From Peromyscus leucopus (Eukaryota > Chordata > Mammalia > Rodentia > Cricetidae): DNA of 64,000 bases. This document shows, piece by piece, positions 20,241 to 31,255 of the stretch. Within the stretch, counting starts at the first letter, position 1; each line of letters begins with the position of its first letter. Both the position numbers and the translations under genes were made by a program. Location: positions 3,002,501-3,066,500 of the forward strand of contig NC_051071.1 of NCBI RefSeq assembly GCF_004664715.2, written 5' to 3'. Below the pieces are notes generated by a model, which was not told where the DNA came from, ran no database searches, and saw nothing but the letters and a program-made list of their open reading frames with translations.

Positions 20241-20819
20241 TGGTTGCTATGGAAGCGGCGAGTGGGAGATGGGGGCGGATCCGCACCCGGGACCCTGGAC
20301 CCCAAACTCGACCCAGTCTTGTGAGCCCTGAGTGAAGAGAGGGGGTCTTCAACGAGACACAAGAGTCGGTCTCACGGAGCCGACAGCTGGCTAGGGGCGG
20401 CGACGAGTTTATTCTAGGGAAGAGGGACGCATATCCGAAGATTGTAGGAATAGCAAGACTTGAAGAGGTGTTGGGTTATCCATGTAATCAGGAAGTTGGT
20501 GGCTAAGTTGAGGCAGGGAGTTCGCCCTCACTGCTGACTTGAGTGCCAGTGAAAAGTTCCCACATTCCTTCGCTTCCTGACGCAACGTTCACCACTTTAC
20601 CTTTGCCTCTTTCTTGTACATGTTTGGGCCTCCTCTTGCGTATAGGGTTTACAATCCACGCTCAGCTGAATTCTCCATTATCCCCCCTCCTCCAGTAATA
20701 GATAGGACTCAGTACCTCCCGAGACTGGTTTAGGATAATCTTTTACCAACACCAAGTGTCACTGTCCTCTAAACTGCTTTCTGTCCCCTGAACACAACTG
20801 GCTTTCATTTGTCTCCAAA

Positions 20820-20925
20820 GTAGGAACCTTCCCCATAAGGTCAGGAACAGTGTTGACATTATCTCTGCATGTGTGACTAACAACATTGCTTAGTAAATGC
20901 TCCTCGAATGAATGAATGAACAAAT
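20820..20925 (+). mobile_element. L2 LINE 3' end fossil
   Basis: 'ccccataaggtcaggaacag' and 'cttagtaaatgctcctcgaa', then 'tgaatgaatgaa', reproduce the terminal L2 order (stretch like 'gggcagggac', then 'agtaggtgctcaataaat', then the GAATGAATG tail). Confidence 0.65.
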
Positions 20926-21060
20926 AGTTGACTGTTTTCTCCACTAAACAGGAAAAAGAAGAGATATAATGTTTGCATTATATCCCTTTGTACCTGTGAC
21001 GCTAAGGGTAGATGTTTTTGTGGCACCAGAGGCATATACAGTCTGTCTGCCCTTTTTAAG

Positions 21061-21062
<2 letters not shown>

Positions 21063-21107
<45 letters not shown>
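21063..21107 (+). repeat. (CA)n microsatellite
   Basis: About 22 CA units. Confidence 0.98.
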
Positions 21108-21108
<1 letters not shown>

Positions 21109-21205
21109 CATTGAAAGTTACAAGTCAGGGGGACCTAAACTTTAAGCTTCATTGGTTGACCAGTAAGCCCACATATGCTTGGCACATAGTTCAATGCTGG
21201 ACACT

Positions 21206-21325
21206 TTCTTTTTTTGAGACAGGATCTTTCCAGGTAGACTAGGCTGGCCTTGAACTCACAGAAAGGTGGCCTCCTCTGCCTCTCAAATGCTGAGACTAAT
21301 GGCATGGGCAGGCCCCCACACCCAG
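21206..21325 (-). mobile_element. B1 SINE, truncated/diverged
   Basis: Antisense B1: 'tttttttgagacaggatctt', 'taggctggccttgaactcac', 'gcctctcaaatgctgagact', ending 'cacaccca'. The middle of the element is shortened relative to a full B1. Confidence 0.88.
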
Positions 21326-22239
21326 AAGCCACTCAGAAATTTTTGAATTAATATACATATGTATGAGTTAATGGCTGTTTACAGATAATGTCTAGGCACA
21401 ACAGAGATCATGGACCAGATAAATACCTCTCCCGCCCCCACCCCTACAATAAACATCTACTTAGTGCTTACCTTCTGATCAGCTCTATTTTAGAGTAACA
21501 AAATATTGCAGTTGTGGAGGAGAGAGATATATAAACAAAACTCATGTGGTGAGCCCTGCAGGTATTCTGTAGTGCACAAGGAAGAATGTGGTTAGTTCCA
21601 CTTGGGGGAAAGGCTTTATGGGACAATGATCTCAAACACACAAGAGTAGTTCGTTTCATTGCAGGAAGGACATCTCAGGCTAAGGTACCAGCATGCTGGT
21701 TGGTCCCCCATATTCCTGTATGGCCACACACCCAGGATTATATGGGCAGTTGGACTTGAGTTCATTTTTAAAAGGGGGGGGGATTGAAGTTGGGGAAGGT
21801 AAGGAAGTGGGAGGGGATTTGAGAGAAGATAGAGGGAATAGGGGCAAATATGATCAAAACACATCATATGGAGTTTTCAGTGAATAAACAAAATATGTTT
21901 TTTTTTTTAAAGAGGCCAACATGCATAAAGGCATGAGGTAGCACCAGCTTGACTTAAGTTGGTTTGATGAACAAGAGAATGTGGGATATTCAGAAAAAAT
22001 AAGAGTGGTGTGGCAGCCTGAGGGAGATCTAGAAGGACTTGTAGATTACTTTGCAGAGTTTGAACTTTGCTCTCTAGACAGTCCAATATTATGTGGGCAG
22101 TGAAGCACTGAAGAAGACCCAGGAGACCACATGGTTATCTTAACCATGGCAACTATTAGCCAGACCTATGCTATTAAGCAAAGTTTATTTACATATAAAA
22201 TGGTCCCTTTTTATTTGCAACAGATCTTAAAAACTATTG

Positions 22240-22400
22240 GCACCAGACAGTGGTGGTGCAACCCTTGAATCCCAGCACTCCAGAGGCAGAGGCAGGTAGA
22301 TCTCTGAGTTTGAAGCCAGCCTGGTCTACACAGTGAGTCCCAGGACAGCCGGGGCCACACAAAGAAACCCTGTCTCGAAAACAAACAAACAAATAAAACC
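22240..22400 (+). mobile_element. B1 SINE
   Basis: 'gaatcccagcactccagagg', 'ttgaagccagcctggtctac', 'gtcccaggacagccggggcc', 'aaagaaaccctgtctcgaaa', then a (CAAA)n tail. Confidence 0.93.
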
Positions 22401-23071
22401 CAAACAACAAAACCTCCATTGACTCCAATATATATGTCATTATCATATTTCCAATTATCCATGTATCACATTGAGGCGGCATGTCTTGGGTTGAAGTGAG
22501 AGGAAGGGAAAATAAGGTGTCCTCACTCCTCTACCCTGAGTCTGGCCAACCTGTTGTGGAGGTTGCTCTCACACAGTGTGTGGACGTCACAGTTTTGGTG
22601 TGTGAGGGCCCTTCCTGAAATTGGTGGTTTACTACGCTGTACAGATTTTCATTCCTCAGGAATAGAGGATTTGGGGACAGCAGAGTTAAGAAGTACAGTT
22701 CAGCTAGCAGCCCTGTGGGGAGAGAGTCCTATTATGAGTTGGACTGCTCCCCAAGTTCTGAAAATACATTTTCGACTATTTTCCTTTAAGAGCCTCTGGG
22801 ATGACGAATCTTTGAAGGTTCAGGCAGTCCCAGTGGTGGAAAGAGAGCAACACATCTGGTTTAAAGGGAGTTACCAGCAATGGCAAACACATCGAACCTA
22901 TGCATGTATTCTCATGTGCTGCCTCTGACCACAGAAGCCAGCACTCATTTCCCAGTAGATCCTGTAGCTCAGAGCCCCTCAACTCTGTGCCCTAAGAGCC
23001 ATTACCAACTGCTGGGCTTGACATTAAGTTGAAATCTGCTTGATGTCCTACCTAGCAATTGGTTAAAAATT

Positions 23072-23211
23072 GAGCTGGGCGGTGGTGGCGCACGCCTTTA
23101 ATTCCAGCACTCCGGAGGCAGAGGCAGGCAGATCTTTGTGAGTTCGAGGCCAGGAAAGGCGCAAAGCTATACAGGGAAACCCTGTCTCAAAAAACCAAAA
23201 AAAAAAAAACC

Positions 23212-23240
<29 letters not shown>
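23072..23240 (+). mobile_element. Young B1 SINE, cricetid-type
   Basis: 'gagctgggcggtggtggcgc' and 'aattccagcactccggaggc', then 'gttcgaggccaggaaaggcg' and 'caaagctatacagggaaacc'. The 'aggaaaggcgcaaagct' variant is, from memory, characteristic of cricetid B1. A long A-rich tail (23190-23240) and flanks resembling 'aaaaattga' on both sides indicate a fairly recent insertion. Confidence 0.93.
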
Positions 23241-23245
<5 letters not shown>

Positions 23246-23486
23246 TGCATACCTAAACAGAACCTTAGATTTTTCAGAACAGGCTTTTAAAGGGCCTGGA
23301 ATTCAACTTGTTCAGACTAATTATTTTTATAGGTGAGAGGACAACACTCAGACAAGTACAGTGATTGACCCCAAGTCTTTGCAGCTGAGGCCATGTGCTA
23401 GAGCCAGAGGTAGAAGCCACCCCCTCTTTGCTAGTTTAATTTTTCTCTCTGTTTTTGTATCTTAAATAGCCACCTAAAATGTTTAA

Positions 23487-23700
23487 AAGATTTATTTTTA
23501 TTTATGTGTGTGTATACCTGTGTGACTGTGTACCATGTATGTGGGGGTATCCTTGGGAGGCCAGAAGAGGACATCAGATCCCCAGGAGTTCGAGTTACAG
23601 GTGGTTGTAAGCCAACTGACTTGGACTAGGACCTGAACTTGAATTGTCTGCAAGAGCACTCCTAATCACAGAATCGCCCCCCCCCCCCCCGCCAATAATT
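23487..23700 (-). mobile_element. B3/B2-type SINE
   Basis: Antisense order: 'gatttatttttatttatgtg' (A-rich tail side), 'gccagaagaggacatcagat', 'gagttacaggtggttgtaag', 'ggacctgaacttgaattgtc', 'gcaagagcactcctaatc'. A run of 16 C follows at 23679-23690. Confidence 0.85.
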
Positions 23701-23764
23701 TTGAACAAAATTGTTGGACTTTTCGATGTCAAAGAGTTTTTTCTTCTTGAGTTCCTGGTGCGTG

Positions 23765-23880
23765 GGACTTGGAGCAGAAGGACTTAGATTTGAATCTCTT
23801 TCTGGTTGTGTGAAGTTGGAAAGTTAGTTAACCTCAATTACCTTTCTTCTAAGAATGACAGCCACTTTAGAAGGTCACTT
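23765..23880 (-). mobile_element. MIR fossil
   Basis: 'ggacttagatttgaatctct', 'ttctggttgtgtgaagttgg', 'aaagttagttaacctcaatt' and 'acctttcttctaagaatg' match an antisense MIR from its 3' to its core region. Confidence 0.7.
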
Positions 23881-24138
23881 GACTAATGAAATTAGCAATG
23901 GTGTGCAAGTGCCTATGAGAGTCTGAATTCTGTGGTTACAAGTAATAGTAACTCATGAACCACCCAGAACAAAATACGTGTTTTGGCTCACATAACTAAT
24001 GGTTTGGTGTGTCTTTCTGTAGCTTCCATCCATAAAACCCCAGGAATGTACCTGTTTCTGCTTGAACCCCAAAACCTTTGTTGTGGTCCCAGGAACAAGG
24101 TTCTTTAGTTGACTAGGCCATAAGTCCGTTCCATTCTG

Positions 24139-24155
24139 TGGCCAGTAGGTGGCTT
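24139..24155 (+). promoter_or_regulatory. CTCF-like motif, plus orientation
   Basis: CCAGTAGGTGGCTT (24142-24155) matches 12 of 14 positions of CCASYAGRKGGCRS, including the uninterrupted 12-base core, with TGG upstream as in the long consensus. Binding is inferred, not shown. Confidence 0.5.
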
Positions 24156-24344
24156 CGATATGATTACAGCCCCACCAGAACCTTAGAAGGGGAGTGCTGT
24201 GTTCAGGAGTGGGGGCAAAGGGTTGGTGGTCAAATACATATCTCTTGGTGCCTGATGGCACCTGACATTACTGAGCACATTGTGTGTCCATCCATTTCTT
24301 ATCTCTTAGGATAAATGCTTGTAACTTACCTGCTTGTTATTATT

Positions 24345-24550
24345 TTTTTCAATTAAGAAAAATTTTTCATTCATTTTACATACCAATCAAAGATCCCTCT
24401 CTTCCCTCCTCCTGTCCCCCCAGCCTCCCCCTCCAACCCTTCCCCCACTTCTCCCCACAAGAAGGAAGACCTCCCATGGGGAGGCATATCCAGTAGAGGC
24501 AAGTCCAAGCCCCTCCCCCTGCCTCAAGGCTGCACGAGGTGTCCCATCTG
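24345..24550. mobile_element. Rodent interspersed repeat, family not named
   Basis: 'ttcattcattttacatacca', a C/T-rich tract, 'aagacctcccatggggaggc', 'gaggcaagtccaagcccctc' and 'ctgcctcaaggctgcacgag' are the recognisable order of a common rodent repeat. I do not recall its formal name. Confidence 0.6.
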
Positions 24551-24744
24551 CTTGTTGTCTTGAATGACTTTGGGAATGGGCTGGGCCTGGAGATGCCATG
24601 TGGTGGCAGCTCTTCTTCCTTGTTAACTTTTAGAGGTTTCAGAGACCAAGGGAGCTACCACACAGGTACCCAGAGCCTGGTGAGCAGCCCAGCAACATAT
24701 CCAGAGCAGCAGGGGCTCCTGAGTAGCATGGAATAGAACGCCAG

Positions 24745-24880
24745 GAAAACTCAGTTAACACTAGGTCTGCCAGGAAGTCACTGCAACCTCTCAGGCCCAG
24801 TTACCACATTAACAAGACTGAGAGCTTAGACTAGATGACCATGGGAACTTCTGAGAAATCACAGAGGTTTTGATTCCAAG
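24745..24880 (-). mobile_element. MIR fossil
   Basis: 'ccaggaagtcactgcaacct', 'ctcaggcccagttaccacat', 'gagcttagactagatgacca' and 'cacagaggttttgattcc' follow antisense MIR order. Confidence 0.65.
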
Positions 24881-25074
24881 TAAGGTTATAGTGAGTCTAA
24901 GTTGTTGAGAATTCTATCCCCCTACCCCTAAATTGCTCAAACAATGAAGTTTTGTTTTTTATTGTATCTTGATTTTGTGAAAGTTGAATTTTATTGGTTG
25001 GTTTATTGTTCATCTAGCCATCCTTAAGAATTCATTAACTTTAGGTCTTGGCTGAAATCCAAAGTCCACACACC

Positions 25075-25176
25075 TATAGAATCCAGAAGTGGGCATCAGA
25101 TCCCCAGGACTGGAGTTACAGATGGTTGTGAGTTGCCTGGTGTGGTGTGGGTGCTAGGAACCAAATTCAGGTCCTC
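25075..25176 (-). mobile_element. B3-type SINE, left part (split by LTR)
   Basis: 'gggcatcagatccccaggac', 'tggagttacagatggttgtg' and 'ggaaccaaattcaggtcctc' form an antisense B3. The element is interrupted at 25176 by a solo LTR and resumes at 25537. Confidence 0.8.
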
Positions 25177-25536
25177 TGTAGCTGGATAAATCTTTCCTGC
25201 CCACTGGTACCTGAATAACCAGTCAGGGGCTTGATATTAATTACAAACTGTTTGGTCTATGGTTCAGGCTTCTTGCTAGCTAGCTCTTTCATCTTAAATT
25301 AACCCATTTCTATTAATCTGTGTATTGCCATGTGGCCGTGATATTACTGGTCTGCTGGCATGTTGCTTCTTGGGCAGCAGGCTGGCATCTGCCCTAATTC
25401 TACCTTTCTTCTCCCTGTTATCTGCTTGGATTTCCTGCCTGGCTACACCCTGTCTTGCCATAGGCCAGGGCAGCTTCTTTATTCACCAATGGTAGCAACA
25501 CATATTTACAGCAAACAGAAAGACCATCTCACAGCA
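25177..25536 (+). mobile_element. Solo LTR-like element, copy 3, inside a B3
   Basis: A 360 bp element from TGTAGCTGG to CTCACAGCA with perfect 6 bp target duplication GTCCTC (25171-25176 and 25537-25542). It shares 'ttaattacaaactgt', 'caggcttcttgctagctagc' and 'cttaaattaacccatttcta' with the copy at 806. It interrupts the B3 element exactly within the SINE's 'caggtcctctg'. Confidence 0.78.
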
Positions 25537-25591
25537 GTCCTCTGAAAGAACAGCAAGTATTTTTAACTTCCAAGCTGTCTTTGTGGCCCCC
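25537..25591 (-). mobile_element. B3-type SINE, right part
   Basis: 'gtcctctgaaagaacagcaa' and 'gtatttttaacttccaagct' complete the antisense B3 that begins at 25075. The first six bases are the LTR's duplicated target site. Confidence 0.75.
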
Positions 25592-25944
25592 TAAAGTTCT
25601 TAGAGTGGCCTCAGACCTGGTGATTTGGCCTTGTCATCTCCCTGTTGTCACTTCTCAGTGCTCCCCTTGCATCCTCCTCCTGCTGCCGTCCTGTCCTCAC
25701 TGCTGTCCTCTCACACACCAGGCACCTTCCTGCCGCAGGGTCTGCTGCTCTTATTCCCCTGTGTGGAGCACTGCTCTCTGAAAACACACAGGTTGATCTC
25801 TGTTGATTGCAGGTGGCCCAGATGTTTCCTAAGCCAGGCCTTCCTCTACCTCTTTATATTAAAGTGGCTTCTCTTTTCTCTTCCTTGTAATGTTTTCATT
25901 GCTAACATATTGTGTATAGTTTACTTAGTTTATCTACTTGACTG

Positions 25945-26035
25945 TGTGCTCCCCTGAAAAGAAGACTGATCTCTACTGAATCCATAGCTTCTAAAACAGT
26001 GTAGGAATATAGGTTCACAGTGCATATCTCCTGAA
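25945..26035 (+). mobile_element. L2 fossil, weak
   Basis: 'tgtgtgctcccctgaaaaga' and 'atctcctgaattagtaagta' sit in the positions expected for an L2 3' end. Confidence 0.4.
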
Positions 26036-26944
26036 TTAGTAAGTACTAATGGACTGTATCTCTTTGCTTTCACTTTTGGGGCTATTCAAGCATCCTTCTA
26101 GTTCTAAAAATGTGCAGTCCTAATAGGTCTCTTGACTACTTCAGATATAGATTTATACTGAGCCCAGCATCTGTTATAAATAGTAGCTTTGGCTTTATTA
26201 ATGAGGTTCAGACCTTCTCTTAAGGAGAAGCAGACACAGTGCAGTTTGGGGGTGACTGACAAGTGTAACTCTCCAGCATCAATTCCTCAGGTCCTCTTTG
26301 ATTTCCCTTTCAGAGGCCCCAATATTAGAGCCTAGTAAGTGAGCTGGAACCACCTGGATTGTTATCTGGAGGGACTGGAAAGAGATTTATGCAGAAATTG
26401 GCTGTAATCCTTGTTGAGCAGGGATTTCAGCGAGGGAACACATTTCAGAAGCAGCATCTGGCAGCAGGTGCCAAGAGCCAGAGAGAAGAGGAGGAGGCAG
26501 GAGACCCCAGGAGCAGAGAGGAAAACTGTGCAGCTTATATGACAGCTAGAAGCAGAGCAGGGGTGTGATAAAGCACACCGATTTAAAAATATAAGGCAAA
26601 GAGAGACCTTTTGCAAATAAAGAGTAGCTTTGAAGAAAGCCGGGATGGGTAGGGGGCACAGAAAAGAGACATTCATTAGCCAGCCTTCTCTTCCACCTTT
26701 CCCCTTCTCCTTCAGGACCCTCAGGAACCAACCAGAGGGCCCAGGAACCCACTAACTGGCCTTTTAACTTCACAATGTTGTATCTTTGTGGTTTCTAACA
26801 ACTGGTGTTCCCTGTATGTAGAGCTTAGTGCCAGAGACTCTTAGGATGTCAGCTGTGAGTTCTTCCTGTGGGTTGCCCTTCTGGATTTCACCTAGGACTT
26901 AGGAGGACTACAGCTTTTAAAGTTTCGTTTTTTAGTAATTGGTT
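26036..26944. other. Intronic, no feature recognised
   Basis: Includes purine-rich 26470-26530 and frames on both strands (26359-26568, 26362-26676) without domains. Confidence 0.4.
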
Positions 26945-27130
26945 TATTCCATTACCTGATTGAACATCTGATGTGTATCAGGCATTGTGTGGGCACAAAG
27001 AACTTCGAAAATAGAGATAAAGGGCTCCTAAGTCTCCTGGGGGAGAATTAATGGAAACCTCAGAGAGAAAGCAGTAATTTAATTGGGCCATCAGGGTTGA
27101 GAGCCATCGTACCAAACTTAGGTCGGGGTA
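26945..27130 (+). mobile_element. Ancient repeat, family not named
   Basis: 'acatctgatgtgtatcaggc', 'attgtgtgggcacaaagaac', 'aagggctcctaagtctcctg' and 'ggggagaattaatgg' follow a widespread old mammalian consensus ('ctatgtgccaggcactgtgctagg... gagcttacagtctagtgggg'). It is heavily diverged. Confidence 0.4.
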
Positions 27131-27704
27131 CCAGTGTGCAGGGAAGTGTGTAAGCAGAGACAGTGAGGCACAGTAGGGCCAGCGGAGCAGAGACAAGACT
27201 GGGATGAGAAGGACTACTTATTGGGGGAGACCTGAGTGATGGATTGGGTCCCTAGACATGAAGCTGTTCTGGATTTCATAGATGAGGGTGCAAACTTTGG
27301 TCTGCAGGCCAAATTCAGCCTGCTGTCTATTAATGAAGTGATCGTGTTGACATCCTTCCGACAGGCTTAGAACGCTAAGTATTTGATACTGGAGGACCTT
27401 GGACATTTTCAGCATTTCTGAGTTGATCAATATTTATGTGGAAATTGCTGCCTTATATAAATGTATAGTACAGTCTAACAACTACTTACCTAGCAGTGAG
27501 TTGTATTTGTTATAAGCATTTAAAGTATGTAAGATGGCAAATCTTGTGCCATTTTATGGAAGGGACTCAAGCTTCTGTGGATTTTGTATGGATGGGGTCC
27601 TGAAGCCCCTCCCCTATATCTCTGGGAAGATGACTGTGCCAGGCTGTTGATTTATTGAAAGTACTGTAACATACACTCAGGAGAGCCCACATTTCCTAAA
27701 CCTA

Positions 27705-27790
27705 GTCACTTTTGAGCATCTTCTCTAGGCAGGAGCTCTGCTAAGGTCTTTGTGGTTTAATCTTATTTATTGTTTCACTTTTTAAGGGTT
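27705..27790 (+). mobile_element. MIR fossil, weak
   Basis: 'gagcatcttctctaggcagg' and 'agctctgctaaggtctttgt' resemble a MIR core. Confidence 0.45.
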
Positions 27791-27899
27791 TGAACTATGA
27801 TGCTAAATGTATAATGGTGATTATGTTGTGAATAATATGGTTTTAGAATTCATTTGAACTTGATGCTTGAGGTTTCTTGTTATGTAGAAATCCATATGG

Positions 27900-27913
27900 G
27901 CCCCCTCTGGTGG
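27900..27913 (-). promoter_or_regulatory. CTCF-like motif, minus orientation
   Basis: The minus strand reads CCACCAGAGGGGGC, 13 of 14 positions of CCASYAGRKGGCRS; the mismatch is G for the invariant C of GGC. Confidence 0.45.
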
Positions 27914-27984
27914 GTGAAGATCAAGGAGGTCTACAAATGTCAGTCATTCCTATAATATGACTCCTTTTGATTAAAACACATTAG

Positions 27985-28131
27985 ATCAGGTGTAGTGGCT
28001 CACACCTTGAATCCCAGCTCTCAAATGGTAGAGACAGATGGATCTCTGAGGTCAGGGCCAGCCTGGTCTATACAGCCAGTTCCAGGCCAGCCAACCCTGT
28101 CTCAAAAAAGCCCCAAAATAAATAAATAAAA
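27985..28131 (+). mobile_element. B1 SINE
   Basis: 'gatcaggtgtagtggctcac', 'gggccagcctggtctataca', 'agttccaggccagcc', 'aaccctgtctcaaaaaag', with a TAAA-rich tail. Confidence 0.9.
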
Positions 28132-28589
28132 GTATCTTAAAAAGAGGCTCCTTGAAACTCCTCTTAGAGAGTGCATAACCCTGAGGAATGAGAGATGGAC
28201 TTGTTGAATGAACCCAATAGCTTACACACAAAAAACCTGCAACACGGTTGAAAGGTTAAATGCAGAGAGCATTTTCCTTCCTGGCTTTCAAGTTATCTAA
28301 GTCTGGAAATCCTACAAAGTGTGGTCTAGCATATGCTTTGTAAAAATGTTCTCATCCTGGGACTCATGAATTGGGTTCCCCCAGTTCGTGTTTTCTTCCT
28401 TTCATAAGATGTTTCTTCTTACTTAGAGTCAGTGATAAGGAAGCTACTAAAATGAACCTCTGCCTTTTCAGGGGCATCTCCAGCTGATTTCTGTGCTCTA
28501 AGTAGAGTCAGGCAGCAAGCTATTGTGACTCATGAGAACTGAGAAAGGAATTAGAGGTGTGTATTTTGAGTTAGAAGTCCTTTTGGCTC

Positions 28590-28700
28590 TAGGCAGTAAT
28601 TAGCTGTATGGCCCTGCAGACCCCTGCTCTGCACCCATTATTCCAAATGAGAGGTTGTGAGTAGATGGTCCTTGGGAGCCTTTGCAGTGGGGTAGTCCCA
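28590..28700 (-). mobile_element. MIR fossil, weak
   Basis: 'attagctgtatggccctgca', 'ttccaaatgagaggttgtga' and 'gtagatggtccttgggag' are in antisense MIR order. Confidence 0.5.
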
Positions 28701-29507
28701 TGGTTTGTTCAGTTTCTGTCCTGAAATTCCTAGGGTGTATTTTAACATTCTTCTTGATGACAAGTGCTCATTGCCTTGAGACATTTTTCCCAAGTCCCTG
28801 TATGCTCAGACTTTTTTAACCAAATGAAACAATGACTTTTTTCAAAGTTGGCATTTTACATTTTTTTTAACAAATGAGTTTAATAATGGTGTGTACTCTC
28901 ATAATGAACTACTATCAGCATACATTTTGAAGTTGACCATTTTAAAATCTGATCATAATGTATTATATGCTCATTAAACAGAATAGACAAAAGAAGACTA
29001 AGTTGTTGTTACAATTTTGGTGTGTAACTTTCTAGACTCTTTTAATTAAATGAATATAAAATTCTCCTACAATAACTATACATCTGTTTTGTAACCCCTC
29101 CCCTGTGTTTGTTTGGCCTTTTCTCTGTTTCCTCTATTTCACTGTGTTGGCCAACATTTTTCTGTGTTAGTATGTATTTTGCTAATTTATTGTGCTGCAT
29201 ATCTATTAAAAATATCTCATAATTGATTTACCTGAATATCTGTTGAAATATTGATACTGTCTGCTTCCAGTTTGTCACCATTTTTAAAAAAGGAACATTT
29301 TTACCAAATTTGTTTCAGATTTATCCTAACTTCTTAAAAGACAACAATTAGAAATTTAGTTTGTTTTATGTTTAATTTTTTTCCCAAATAAAAAGTTTGC
29401 ATGCCCTAATATTGATAAGAAGAAAATGATTACTGGATCATTTGAAAGCATGAAGTTACATGAGAACTTACTGTGAGTGCCGAGAGAATATGGAAAGGGT
29501 GGTAACT
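28701..29507. other. Intronic AT-rich sequence, possibly old LINE debris
   Basis: 28800-29340 is AT-rich with faint L1-like phrases ('gtgctgcatatctatt', 'gcttccagtttgtcaccatt'). Too decayed to assign. Confidence 0.35.
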
Positions 29508-29625
29508 GGTAGCTAGGTGTGACCACTCAAGCCCATAATTCTAACGCTTGGTAGGCTGTGGCAGGAGGATTGTCCCAAGTTTGATGCTGCTTGGGTCATA
29601 GTAAGTTCTGGCTAGTGGAGCCCTG
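29508..29625 (+). mobile_element. Proto-B1/B1F relic
   Basis: 'agctaggtgtgaccactcaa', 'ttctaacgcttggtaggctg', 'tggcaggaggattgtcccaa' and 'gcttgggtcatagtaag' follow proto-B1 order. Confidence 0.6.
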
Positions 29626-29854
29626 AAGAGTAAATACAATGGTTGGGTGGCCAGCATGATGATGGGTGTTGCAGTGAGTGGAAGGACTCTGGCTTACTAG
29701 GCCAGTACCCACTTGTAGCCAGTACACAGCTTGTAGCCAGTGCTGTGAAGTCAAGTGGGGGTGAGTAGGGTGGGGTTTGTGGCCTGATCATGAAAATGTA
29801 CAGATACTAGAGGTGACCTTGAATCTGTTTAGTGGCCACTTAGAGTGTAACAGA

Positions 29855-30330
29855 AGCACTTACAATCATAGCAAAAAAAAAGAACTTTTAGTAATAACTT
29901 TGAAAAGAAGTGTGAATGACCCAGTTCTGTAGCGAGCTAGACCTGAGTGTGTAGAAACACACACTAGATCTGAGTGTGTAGAAATGCACACTAGACCTGA
30001 GTGTGTAGAAACACACACTGAACCTGAGAGGGAAGAGCAAGTGCTGGAGAGAGATTAGGTAGTCTGAATTAGCTTGTAAGTCTGATGCAGTTTCCATCAG
30101 AATCCTAACAACTTTTCGGAGAGAAACATGAAAGTAGGTGCAAAATTCATCTAGGAAGACAGATGTGAGGACAGGTATTTGACTTTTGAAGACAACAGGA
30201 AGGTATGTGTTGGTAGAATAGGAGCACTGGCCTTCTCAGGTACAAAGCATGCCGAAGCCTAGCCCTAACAGAGGTGTGCAATATGACTCGTCCATAAGGC
30301 CTTTAAGCCTGGAACTGGGTGTTTCAAAGC
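29855..30330 (+). mobile_element. Decayed L1 ORF2 fragment with embedded minisatellite
   Basis: 'cttacaatcatagcaaaaaa' then 'gatgcagtttccatcagaat' and 'cctaacaacttttcgg', followed by 'gtgcaaaattcatctaggaa' and 'gttggtagaataggagcact', match non-contiguous pieces of L1 ORF2 reverse-transcriptase-domain DNA in order. A 27 bp triplicated unit sits in the middle. Frames are broken, so no protein is possible. Confidence 0.6.
29938..30018 (+). repeat. 27 bp tandem repeat, 3 copies
   Basis: Three consecutive 27 bp units (29938-29964, 29965-29991, 29992-30018), units 1 and 3 identical, unit 2 with three substitutions. Each unit contains the inverted repeat GTGTGT-AGAA-ACACAC (TG-rich arm, 4 nt loop). 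It is embedded in L1-derived sequence. Confidence 0.95.
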
Positions 30331-31119
30331 TCTCCATGCTTTTAAAGGAGACATGTAAAACATTCTCACACCTCTGTTTTAGTGTATGTGCACTCTGAAT
30401 GGACTAAAGATTTAGTTATGGAAGAAAAACAGAAGAAAATGGGAAATAAATGCTGACATACCTTGCTTCTAGATGTGGAGAGGTCTTTTTGAGTTTGAAA
30501 GTTAGCAACAGCCTTAATGACCGTAATGTTGCTGGTCCTGATGAGCATAGGGGAATTATTAGGCAAACATGGCATGCCAAAGAGTGTGTCAGGGCACAGG
30601 AAGAACTCCTTCACTGTTAGGTTAGGTTTAAAGGTCAATGCCTAAAGTCCTCAGAGTTAAAACCATAAGGACAAAAACTCCATACTCCAAGCATGGAAAT
30701 ACCAATTAGCTGAACTAACCATAGCAACGAGGCCATTGCTACTTGAGTGATGGACGGTGTGCGACCTTGTTTCTGCTCCCGTCATTCAGAACTTAATTAA
30801 CATGCTATTTTTGTATGGAAAGCAGAACAGAAGCGAAGAGCTTAGGAGATGGGATTTTACTTGTGGTAGGACTTGGGGAAGAATTAAAAGCTTTTGATTA
30901 GAAAAGTCACGGGTAAGCAGTATGCATGTATGTATTAAGTGTGCTGTGGCGGGGCCCTATTTAAAGGATGTATAGTAAAGCCTTTCGTAAAGGGAGTAAC
31001 TTTCCCATAGTTCAGCTAGAGTTTCAGTTCAGATTCTCTTAACCTGCCCAAGAAAATCACCCACAAATGTTGCACTGACCTCTTAGTTTCCTGGCTGTAA
31101 AAACAATAAGCCTAACAGT

Positions 31120-31255
31120 AACTGCTGTCACTGAGCACCTGCCCTACCTGGTCCTGTGTAGCAACTGTCATTGGCTGCCCTGCAAGCTAAGGCCTCGACT
31201 GTGAAGAAAATGAGGTTCAGAAGGCTGAGCCACCTCCCTGGCTGAGTGGTAAGTG
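31120..31255 (+). mobile_element. MIR fossil
   Basis: 'cactgagcacctgccctacc', 'tggtcctgtgtagcaactgt', 'gaagaaaatgaggttcagaa' and 'ggctgagccacctccctgg' follow MIR sense order. Confidence 0.65.

Noticed and set aside
20235..20324. Extension of the Stx18 frame into the intron (VSWLLWKRR...)
   Set aside because: It follows a good GTAAGC donor exactly where the known protein changes exon, so it is intronic read-through.
19623..20362. Minus-strand frames of 82-163 codons opposite Stx18 exon 1
   Set aside because: They are antisense shadows of the CpG island and exon 1; a divergent non-coding RNA may start here but the sequence does not show a coding one.
29938..30018. Possible CRISPR-like array
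   Set aside because: Units are directly adjacent without spacers and lie in mammalian L1 debris; it is a minisatellite.
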